A stretch of 64,000 bases of DNA, from NCBI GenBank assembly GCA_947632555.1, contig CANRPU010000004.1, forward strand, positions 124,001-188,000, read 5' to 3'. Positions 54,411-61,532 of the stretch are shown here, one piece after another (the stretch's first letter is position 1; every line of letters begins with the position of its first letter). The position numbers were made by a program, and so were the translations under genes. The notes under the pieces are model-generated. The model saw nothing but the letters and a program-made list of their open reading frames with translations, had not been told where the DNA came from and did not search any database. The stretch is from an uncultured Lachnospiraceae bacterium (lineage in GTDB: Bacteria; Bacillota; Clostridia; Lachnospirales; Lachnospiraceae).

Positions 54411-55400
54411 ATGTCAGGAAAACATAGGCTGCGGAAAAAAGAATATTTCAAGATATTTTTATTTTTGCTGCTCTTCTTTGTTTTCCTGCACGCGGCAGAG
54501 ATGCTGCTCTACCCTTCCAACGCCATTTTTCGGACATGGCAGAGTTTTTACCGTCTGCCGCGGGGCGAAGTAGAGATACTGGTAGTGGGGAACAGCCATG
54601 CTTACGCGTCCTTCGACCCGGAGGTTATTTCGGCGGTAACGGGTAAGGACAGCTATCTTCTGACATCCAACTCTCAAAACATGGTTCAGACTTATTTCAA
54701 CGTAAAGGAAGCGCTTCACTATCAGCATCCGGATATCATCATTATGGAAGCCTTCACTCTGGACAACAATAATAACTGGAGATCCGGAACGGAAACTCCT
54801 GACCGGGACTGGAAAAAGGAATCCAATATCGACGGAATGCGTTTGGGCCTGACAAAGCTGGAAGCCATCACGGCGCAGTATCTTCCGGAAAACTGGAGCT
54901 ACGCGTTGTTTCGAATATTAAGATGCCACGGTAACTGGGCGGATATTGAAACGATCGGCTCCAATCTGTTCTTTTACACGGGAGGGATCAGTCAGTATTC
55001 CCCCTTTCACCCAAGTGAAACATCCATGTCGGAAGAAACGAAAGCGCGGTATGACCGCGCCGAGTACAATCCTGCTCCCACGCTGATCTCAGAACAGAAT
55101 ATCCAGTATTTTCATAAACTTGCCCGGCTCTGCCGGGAGGAGAATATCACGCTCTGCCTCGTCATGGCTCCCATGTATGACGGATATATCCGCTCCATCA
55201 ATTATGATGACTGGAAAGCCAAACTGGAAGAACTGGCCGAAAGCGAATCGCTGCTCTATCTGGACTGCAACGAGTTTTATGACGAGATCGGCCTGTCCAG
55301 CCGGGACTTTGAAGATGTTTACAGCGGATACCATCACCTGAACAAGGATGGCGCAGATAAAGTAACGGAATTTGTATTCAAGAAAATTTACGGCGGCTGA
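54411..55400 (+). CDS. Membrane-anchored SGNH-like protein (acyltransferase partner)
   Basis: A 329-residue protein with one N-terminal membrane segment (FKIFLFLLLFFVFLHAAEMLLY, about 13-34). The rest is probably outside the cell. VVGNSHAYASF carries the nucleophile-type Ser62, and the C-terminal YHHLNKDGADK the matching His, as in SGNH/DltD/AlgX-like proteins. It is 20 bases from an MBOAT gene, the usual partner, which passes acyl groups across the membrane. Likely acts in O-acylation of a surface polymer. Confidence 0.78.
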   Translation: MSGKHRLRKKEYFKIFLFLLLFFVFLHAAEMLLYPSNAIFRTWQSFYRLPRGEVEILVVGNSHAYASFDPEVISAVTGKDSYLLTSNSQNMVQTYFNVKEALHYQHPDIIIMEAFTLDNNNNWRSGTETPDRDWKKESNIDGMRLGLTKLEAITAQYLPENWSYALFRILRCHGNWADIETIGSNLFFYTGGISQYSPFHPSETSMSEETKARYDRAEYNPAPTLISEQNIQYFHKLARLCREENITLCLVMAPMYDGYIRSINYDDWKAKLEELAESESLLYLDCNEFYDEIGLSSRDFEDVYSGYHHLNKDGADKVTEFVFKKIYGG

Positions 55401-55420
55401 ATCCGCCGGGAGGTACCTTT

Positions 55421-56920
55421 GTGCTGTTTAATTCCACCGGGTTTCTGATCTTTTTTCCCATAGTGGTACTGGGATATTTCTGGGTCCCCCAGCGATATAA
55501 AAATCTGTGGCTTCTGGGAGCCAGCTATTATTTTTATGCCAGCTGGAATCCGGCGTATCTGCTGCTGATCCTGTCGATCACCTTAATCTCCTGGGCAGCC
55601 GGGCTCCTGCTGGACAGGGATACGGGCGGGACCAGAAAGAAGATGGCGGGAAAAAAATGGTGTCTGGCGCTCTGCGTATGCTGTATCCTGGGAATCTTAT
55701 GCTTTTTCAAATACATGACTTTTATCACAGACAGTCTTACGGAAGTCCTGAAGCTGTTTGGCGTTTCCGTCCGGCCGCCGGTTTATGATATCGTGCTTCC
55801 GGTGGGAATTTCTTTTTATACCTTTCAGGCGCTCGGCTATCTGTTCGACGTTTTCCGCAAAGAAACCGCGGCGGAGAAGAACCTGCCGCGCTATGCTTTG
55901 TTTCTTGCCTTTTTCCCTCAGCTGGTAGCGGGTCCGATCGAACGGAGCAAAAACCTGATGCGCCAGCTGCGGGAGGAACACACTTTTGATCCGGAGAGAG
56001 CAAAGAGCGGGCTGCTCCTGATGGGGTGGGGGTTCTTTCAGAAGCTGGTCATCGCGGATCGGATCGCTGTTCTGGTCACTGAGGTATATGATCACTATTC
56101 CGATCATTCCGGCCTGCAGATCGCCCTGGCCACCGTCCTTTTCGCGTTCCAGATCTATTGTGATTTCGGCGGCTATTCTGATATCGCCGTGGGAGCCGCC
56201 AGAGTCATGGGGTTTACCCTGACCAAAAATTTCAACAGTCCCTACTACGCCGTTTCGGTCAGTGAATTCTGGCGGAACTGGCACATCTCTCTGACTACCT
56301 GGTTTCGGGATTACATTTATATCCCACTGGGCGGAAACCGCCGGGGAAAATGGAAAAAATATCGGAATCTGCTGCTGACGTTTTTCTTAAGCGGCCTCTG
56401 GCACGGAGCCGGCTGGAATTACGCGGCCTGGGGCGTGCTGAACGGCCTTTATCAGGTAGTGGGAGATATCACCAGGCCATTCCGCGCCAGATTGCAAAAA
56501 TTCCTGCGCATCCGCACAGACTGCGGCAGTTATCGCCTGCTGCAGCGGCTCATTACATTTGGATTTATAGATTTCGCCTGGCTCTTTTTCCGCGCCGACA
56601 ATTTCAGCGCCGCTCTGAAAATGCTCAAGCATGGCTTCGCCGATATGGGTCTGTTCACCTTTTTTGATCCGGACAGTCTGCTCCTCATCAACACTGTGGC
56701 GCTGCCGGAAAAAGATTTCCTCGTTCTGCTGATCAGTCTTGTGCTTCTGGCCGTTGTGGATTACTGGAAACGCAGGAAGGTAGATATCAGAGGCATGCTG
56801 GCCCGGCAGAACATTTGGTTCCGCTGGCTGGTCTATTACAGCCTGATCTTTACCGTTTTGCTTTTCGGTGTTTACGGGCCGGAATATGATGCATCCACCT
56901 TTATCTACTTTCAGTTTTAA
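55421..56920 (+). CDS. MBOAT family O-acyltransferase (AlgI/DltB-like)
   Basis: A 499-residue polytopic membrane protein starting at GTG (55421) after GGGAGGTACC. Motifs: YFYASWNPAYLLLI, FYTFQALGYLFDVFRKE, VAGPIERSKNLMRQL, the FWRNWHISLTTWFRDYIYIPLGGNR block, and the catalytic-type His328 in LSGLWHGAGWNYAAWG. It moves an acyl group (often acetyl) through the membrane to a partner such as the SGNH protein encoded just before it. Target polymer unknown. Confidence 0.9.
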   Translation: MLFNSTGFLIFFPIVVLGYFWVPQRYKNLWLLGASYYFYASWNPAYLLLILSITLISWAAGLLLDRDTGGTRKKMAGKKWCLALCVCCILGILCFFKYMTFITDSLTEVLKLFGVSVRPPVYDIVLPVGISFYTFQALGYLFDVFRKETAAEKNLPRYALFLAFFPQLVAGPIERSKNLMRQLREEHTFDPERAKSGLLLMGWGFFQKLVIADRIAVLVTEVYDHYSDHSGLQIALATVLFAFQIYCDFGGYSDIAVGAARVMGFTLTKNFNSPYYAVSVSEFWRNWHISLTTWFRDYIYIPLGGNRRGKWKKYRNLLLTFFLSGLWHGAGWNYAAWGVLNGLYQVVGDITRPFRARLQKFLRIRTDCGSYRLLQRLITFGFIDFAWLFFRADNFSAALKMLKHGFADMGLFTFFDPDSLLLINTVALPEKDFLVLLISLVLLAVVDYWKRRKVDIRGMLARQNIWFRWLVYYSLIFTVLLFGVYGPEYDASTFIYFQF

Positions 56921-56946
56921 TCCGCGGCGCGCCATGCCAAAACTTA

Positions 56947-56975
56947 TTGAACATACGCGGGAAGTGTGGTATAAT
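56947..56975 (+). promoter_or_regulatory. Strong sigma-A promoter of a convergent antisense RNA
   Basis: TTGAAC (56947-56952), 17-base spacer, TATAAT (56970-56975). No open reading frame of note follows on the + strand; the transcript runs into the 3' end of the small peptide gene at 57073-57171. Confidence 0.75.
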
Positions 56976-56981
56976 GCGCAT

Positions 56982-57078
56982 AAAAGAAAGCGCCCGCTTT
57001 CACGCGGGCGCCCCTTTTGGAAATGGTCCTTACGGACACTGCCTATCCTGTCTATCCCACAGGGTAGGCATTTTATTT
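56982..57078 (+). ncRNA. Putative RatA-like antisense antitoxin RNA
   Basis: A predicted ~95-base RNA begins 7 bases after the TATAAT. It would have a GC-rich 5' hairpin (GCGCCCGC/GCGGGCGC, 56990-57011) and a 12-bp terminal hairpin (57040-57051 with 57059-57070) followed by TTTTATTT. It overlaps the stop codon and 3' untranslated region of the convergent small peptide gene, the layout known for txpA/RatA. Inferred, not shown. Confidence 0.55.
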
Positions 57079-57171
57079 GTGGGCCACTTTCAAGCCCACC
57101 ACCAGGCTGCCCAGATTGCACAGCAAGGCCGCGGTGTTAATGGCAAGTGTAGCCATTTCATAAATACTCAT
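57073..57171 (-). CDS. Small hydrophobic peptide, holin-like type I toxin candidate
   Basis: A 32-residue peptide (MSIYEMATLAINTAALLCNL... ending VGLKVAHK) with a near-perfect ribosome site (AAAGGAGGTGATAGT). It has a short polar N-terminus, one membrane segment (about residues 7-27) and a basic tail, the build of TxpA/BsrE-like and holin-like toxins common in Firmicutes. A strong promoter fires toward its 3' end on the opposite strand. No clear promoter of its own is visible. Too short for usual gene-finding. Confidence 0.65.
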   Translation of the reverse strand: MSIYEMATLAINTAALLCNLGSLVVGLKVAHK

Positions 57172-57255
57172 ACTATCACCTCCTTTCCGTATATCACATT
57201 TATGTACAGCCCCGGCAGCTTCCGCGGCCGGGATCCGCATAACCTGCCTATAGCT

Positions 57256-57693
57256 TTATTCCCACATTTGCCGGATCTCCTTGATACGCTGCGCGCTGTC
57301 CTTTAGCTTTGTCAGCACCGCTATGTCCTCGTCATCCGCCTCCATAAAGTCGATGCGATGGGCCAGGTCCGCCAGCTGCTTCATGGCCGAATCCAAGATC
57401 TGCCTTACCTCTCCGTTTCTGGAAGGGGCTGCCGGTTCATCCGAAGATTCCGAGAGATCGGCCTGCAGCCGGAAGGTGCCACGCCCTCCTTTTTCGCAAT
57501 TTACTGTAGCCTGCTGAATGCCGCCGGCAATGTGCCCGGCCCGAAATTCCGGTAGTTGATAAAATTGCCGTTTTTCCTCAATATACTTTGCCATCTCTTT
57601 GCGTGTATGGTATCGTCCGTCCTTCAACAGATCTTCCGTAAAGATCCGTACCTGCGCCGTAGGACTTTGATTTAGCAGCAGTTCTCTGTCCAT
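57256..57693 (-). CDS. Hypothetical protein
   Basis: A 145-residue soluble protein with GGAAGGAGAGG upstream. The N-terminal ~75 residues (RIFTEDLLKDGRYHTRKEMAKYIEEKR...HIAGGIQQATVNCEKGGRGTFRLQ) look like a winged-helix-type fold with a GRYHTRKEM turn. A variable linker and a helical C-terminus (ILDSAMKQLADLAHRIDFMEADDEDIAVLTKLKDSAQRI) follow. No family recognised; DNA binding is only a guess. Confidence 0.6.
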   Translation of the reverse strand: MDRELLLNQSPTAQVRIFTEDLLKDGRYHTRKEMAKYIEEKRQFYQLPEFRAGHIAGGIQQATVNCEKGGRGTFRLQADLSESSDEPAAPSRNGEVRQILDSAMKQLADLAHRIDFMEADDEDIAVLTKLKDSAQRIKEIRQMWE

Positions 57694-57867
57694 GTTTTCC
57701 TCTCCTTCCCTCTTATTGTAACCTCAGTATAGCATCATTGCCCCCTTGTTGTCAATATTTTCGATGATATTTTTAATATTTTTGATATTTTGTTGTATTT
57801 ACTTATTATATTACTTTTTATTACTTATTTCATTACTTACTTTATTACTTATTTTATTCCCTGTGTT
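57694..57867. repeat. AT-rich low-complexity stretch with TTATTACTTATTT-like repeats
   Basis: The gap between the hypothetical gene and the HAD gene is ~80% A+T, with imperfect copies of ATTACTTATTT around 57790-57860 and TATTTTTAATATTTTTGATATTT nearby. No gene or clear terminator seen. Confidence 0.55.
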
Positions 57868-59049
57868 TTACTCACTGTCCTGCCCTTCCAATTCATCTCT
57901 TACCCTTTTGGCGTTTCCCTTTATCCTGCGCATTCCGGACAGTAATGTTTGATAAAACGCTTTTACATCTGTATCATGCAGAATAGACCGGACCTGGCTG
58001 TTGTAAACGGCCGCGTCCATAAGATCCTCTATTTCATTCGAAGTCCACTTAGGGATCTGCGATAACTCTTGGATCACCGCATGGGTATTCGCGAAACTTT
58101 TACTGTTTTCCAGTGAAATAATCAAATCGGTCTTTCTCTTTTCCTTCTCGCTATTCTGCTTATCAGCTTCCACGCATTCTTTTTTATTTTCATAATGCAG
58201 CGTTTCCAGGGCTTCATTCGCAGCGGTTCTGTCAATAATAGATTTCACCAGCAGGTCCAGTTCTTTTCCTTCTGAGTAATCCGCTGCCGCATAGTACTTT
58301 ACCCTGTTGTCCCGCATCATTTTATAGACTTTGGTTTTATCCTGGGTTTCAGCGTTATATACTCCTATGGAATGCCCTCCATAGGTATTCACTAATTTCA
58401 TGCAGGGAATATCCGTATCGCTATCGCCGATATACACTATATTTCTGAAAGGCACCCTGATGTCCTCCGGTGGGAAATAATCATTGATCCCCTGATCATT
58501 CACATCCAGTACTCCTTTTTCTATCCTGAACAAAAACTGCGTTTTATTGGTATAGTTTACAACTTGAGCAGGCCATTTCGCTACTCCTTTTGAATTATAG
58601 TAAAATGAACTCGCGTATATTTTTTCAAACGCTCCGGCCTTAGCCACCGAAGTCCCTTCTATCATTTCTTTTAATCCGGACGAAATAATGTAGTGTTCTA
58701 CAATAACCCCTTTGCTTTTTCCGTACTCCCGGATCCTCTCAAACCATTCCTCCACTCCCGGAAACAGCGCGACCTTCGAGCCATAATCATTTAAGGCCTT
58801 TTTATTGAATACAAGGTTTCCTTCCGCTTCCTCCACCATTTTATACATATAGGCCAGGTTCTGATCCATGTCATTATCTTCCGCCAGCTCATTGGATTCC
58901 TTCCAGAAATCAGGAATATCGTATCCTACGGATTGTATGTATCCCTGCGCCTGCATATCGTCCGGCGATAATGTTTTATCAAAATCGTAGCATATTGCCA
59001 ATACCGGTTTCTCTTCTTTTGTCTTTCTTTCAAACTTCATTTTTCCCAT
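57868..59049 (-). CDS. HAD-superfamily phosphatase
   Basis: A 393-residue protein; the ATG at 59049 follows AGGAGGAATTC (the frame is open 24 codons further without a site). HAD motif I is YDFDKTLSPDD (Asp22, Asp24), a Ser motif is YIISSGLKEMI, and motif IV is VYIGDSDTDIPCMKLV. A helical, charged C-terminus (residues ~300-393) follows. The group resembles phosphoserine-phosphatase-like HAD proteins seen in accessory regions. Substrate unknown. Confidence 0.82.
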   Translation of the reverse strand: MGKMKFERKTKEEKPVLAICYDFDKTLSPDDMQAQGYIQSVGYDIPDFWKESNELAEDNDMDQNLAYMYKMVEEAEGNLVFNKKALNDYGSKVALFPGVEEWFERIREYGKSKGVIVEHYIISSGLKEMIEGTSVAKAGAFEKIYASSFYYNSKGVAKWPAQVVNYTNKTQFLFRIEKGVLDVNDQGINDYFPPEDIRVPFRNIVYIGDSDTDIPCMKLVNTYGGHSIGVYNAETQDKTKVYKMMRDNRVKYYAAADYSEGKELDLLVKSIIDRTAANEALETLHYENKKECVEADKQNSEKEKRKTDLIISLENSKSFANTHAVIQELSQIPKWTSNEIEDLMDAAVYNSQVRSILHDTDVKAFYQTLLSGMRRIKGNAKRVRDELEGQDSE

Positions 59050-59248
59050 CGCGAATTCCTCCTGTCTTTTCAGACTTCCCTTTTTCGGCAAACCCTTTGA
59101 ACACGTTTTGCTGTTTATCAATATAGTTTAAAGCATTCTTTCCTGTCACGCAACTATAAAAACGATCATCATGACCGTGAAATCCCTGATAGACAATTTA
59201 TCAGCAGGCTCCCATAATGATTAAAAAAACAAAAGAGAGGACCTGCTT

Positions 59249-60175
59249 ATGAACACCTTGAACAATTATATCGAAGAATACATCGTATACTGCGAATACC
59301 GCAAACGCTTAAATTCCAAAACTCTGAAGGCTTATAGGATCGATCTCGCGCAGTACAAAGACTTTTGCGCCGGTTCTTCCGACTTTTTCAGCAAAAATAT
59401 CGTGGACGATTATATTACCGGTCTGCATAAGAACTATAGACCCAAAACCGTGAAGCGGAAGATCGCCAGTTTAAAGGCTTTTTTCCACCACATGGAATAT
59501 AGAGAAATACTGACCGAAAATCCTTTTAACAAGCTGGATATCCGCTTTCGGGAGGCGAAGCTCCTTCCCAAGACCATTCCTTTTCACTCTATCCAAACCT
59601 TTCTCTCAACAATTTACGCGCAAAAAGAGCAGTCGAAGTCAGAACACCAACTCCGCTGCTGTATCCGCGACATCGCTGTTATTGAATTATTATTCGCTAC
59701 CGGAATGAGGATATCGGAATTGTGTTCCCTGAAACCATCTGATATTGACCTTGAAAGCAATAATATCCTGATTTACGGGAAAGGCGCCAGAGAAAGGATC
59801 ATACAGATCGGCAATCAGGATGTGATCGACGCAACGGCTTTGTATCAGAAAACTTTTCAGACGGATATCGAAGCCTGCGGTTACTTCTTTGTCAACAGAT
59901 TGCATCACAGGTTATCGGACCAGTCAGTCCGCCTTATGATCAACCGCTATACGGAGCTTGCCGGTATCAATCAGCATATTACCCCGCATATGTTCCGGCA
60001 TTCTTTTGCCACTCTCTTATTGGAGCAGAATGTTGATATCAGGTATATACAGAGGATGCTGGGGCATAGCTCCATCAGCACCACGGAAATTTATACGCAC
60101 GTATCAAACGCGAAGCAGAAAGATATTCTGGTTCATAAGCATCCGAGAAATCTGATGGAGGTGAATAAAGGATAA
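59249..60175 (+). CDS. Tyrosine recombinase (XerC/D-like integrase)
   Basis: A 308-residue site-specific recombinase. The N-terminal SAM-like core-binding domain (residues ~1-95) is followed by the catalytic domain with Arg154 (GMRISEL), His247 and Arg250 (HMFRHSFAT), His273 (LGHSSIS) and the nucleophile Tyr282 (TEIYTHV). All catalytic residues are intact. Its stop is 10 bases from a 30-bp inverted repeat whose partner lies 3.8 kb away. This points to recombination of that segment; the alternatives are a phage-type integrase or an invertase. Confidence 0.93.
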   Translation: MNTLNNYIEEYIVYCEYRKRLNSKTLKAYRIDLAQYKDFCAGSSDFFSKNIVDDYITGLHKNYRPKTVKRKIASLKAFFHHMEYREILTENPFNKLDIRFREAKLLPKTIPFHSIQTFLSTIYAQKEQSKSEHQLRCCIRDIAVIELLFATGMRISELCSLKPSDIDLESNNILIYGKGARERIIQIGNQDVIDATALYQKTFQTDIEACGYFFVNRLHHRLSDQSVRLMINRYTELAGINQHITPHMFRHSFATLLLEQNVDIRYIQRMLGHSSISTTEIYTHVSNAKQKDILVHKHPRNLMEVNKG

Positions 60176-60185
60176 TTTAGGATTA

Positions 60186-60215
60186 TTATCGGGTGATGGG
60201 TAATTAAAGGTTATC
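60186..60215 (+). repeat. Left inverted repeat of the 3.8 kb unit
   Basis: Starts TTATCGGGTGATGGGTAATT and matches, in reverse complement, 63971-64000 at 29 of 30 positions. It lies 10 bases after the recombinase stop. A small hairpin TGCCATTA/TAGTGGCA (60216-60237) follows. Confidence 0.92.
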
Positions 60216-60260
60216 TGCCATTATGTTAATAGTGGCATCACATTTACAGGAGAGTTCAAT

Positions 60261-61532
60261 ATGTCTAAATATTTAAAAAGTTTTGAAAATCTCTGTCATA
60301 ATGTTAATACCTATGATGAGAATTTGCTTCCATTATGCGCTGCTGAAAATCCCATGTCACCTTTTGCCAAAATTGCTTTAAACTCACAACTGCAGGAAAA
60401 GTATATTATGGGCGGAATACAAACCTTAGACCAAAATAATAATTTCATTGAAGCAGAATACCTTTATAAGTTTTATCAGCTTTTAAATGCGCAATGTAGG
60501 GATTTATTTCACTGCAAATATGCTGACCCCCGCACTCTTTCAGGCGTTAATGCAGTCATGGTTCTTTTAATGAGCCTGTTTAAAGATGGAGATAAAATAT
60601 TGATTTCATCTGAAGATAGTGGTGGACATAGTTCTATGCCATTAATTTGTAAACGTTTGGGAATTTCTACTATTGAATTACCTTTTGATTTTGATGAAAT
60701 GGATTTTGACTATGATGCTGTTAATCAGATTATAAAAGAAAATAGTATTCAAGGTATTTTAGTTTGTCCCTCGGATTTATTGCAACAGCCCCATTTAGAA
60801 AAAATACAGCTTCCCGCTGATTGTATACTAATATATGACGCAACACAAACATTGGGATTGATGGTACATCAGAACAATGAAAATCCGTTAGATAAGTTTT
60901 CAGAAGACGATAATTTTATCTTAATGGGTGCAACACATAAAACAATCCCTGGTCCAACCTGTGGATTAATTATGACAAAGAATCTCAAATTAGCGAAACG
61001 ATTTGATACAAGAATAAACCCAGATTATTTACGTAATGTACAATTTCATCATATTTTAAGCCTTTCGTTGGTTTTAATGGAATTAGAAGTTTTTGGAGAT
61101 TCATACGGTAAAGCTATAATAAATAATGCAAATATACTCGGAAAATATCTGGAAAATAATGGATTCAATGTTATTAAAATAAATCCCAACAGGTATACCA
61201 ATACCCATCAAGTCTTTTTGCAAATGTCAGTTGAACAGATGAACGTTTTTATGAACCATTGTAAAAACTTTGGCATTGCATTAAATGCCAGATATAAGCA
61301 ACTTTATCAGGGCAGTGGCATCCGTATAGGTGTACAGGAAGTAACTAGGTATGGTTGGGGCACAAAAGAAATGGAAGAAATAGCATCTATTTTAACTTTG
61401 CTTCAATATAATAATATCGACACAAATACTGTCAATACAAGGATTTCAACATTAGTTAGCCATCGAAAAATCTATTATACCTTCGATGCTGCGACCAAAG
61501 AAAGAATAAATAATGCCTTACATAACGGTTAA
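60261..61532 (+). CDS. Serine hydroxymethyltransferase-like PLP enzyme
   Basis: A 423-residue fold type I PLP protein. SHMT-like features: PLCAAENPMSP near the start, YADPRTLSGVNAVMVLLMSL, EDSGGHSSM, the PLP-pyridine Asp193 in IYDATQTLGL, and the Schiff-base Lys227 in GATHKTIPGPTCG. Its sequence is far from housekeeping GlyA, which has STTHKTLRGPRGG. The gene is very AT-rich compared with its neighbours. AGGAGAG precedes the ATG. It is convergent with, and overlaps by 15 bases, the NTPase gene inside the same inverted-repeat unit. Confidence 0.75.
   Translation: MSKYLKSFENLCHNVNTYDENLLPLCAAENPMSPFAKIALNSQLQEKYIMGGIQTLDQNNNFIEAEYLYKFYQLLNAQCRDLFHCKYADPRTLSGVNAVMVLLMSLFKDGDKILISSEDSGGHSSMPLICKRLGISTIELPFDFDEMDFDYDAVNQIIKENSIQGILVCPSDLLQQPHLEKIQLPADCILIYDATQTLGLMVHQNNENPLDKFSEDDNFILMGATHKTIPGPTCGLIMTKNLKLAKRFDTRINPDYLRNVQFHHILSLSLVLMELEVFGDSYGKAIINNANILGKYLENNGFNVIKINPNRYTNTHQVFLQMSVEQMNVFMNHCKNFGIALNARYKQLYQGSGIRIGVQEVTRYGWGTKEMEEIASILTLLQYNNIDTNTVNTRISTLVSHRKIYYTFDAATKERINNALHNG

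Noticed and set aside
57211..57232. CCCGGC/GCCGGG hairpin as terminator of the hypothetical gene at 57256
   Set aside because: No T-run follows on the minus strand; it could equally be a leader structure of the small peptide mRNA.
59249..60175. Housekeeping XerC/XerD chromosome dimer recombinase
   Set aside because: Location beside inverted repeats and AT-rich cargo, and weak likeness outside the catalytic motifs, fit an element-specific recombinase better.
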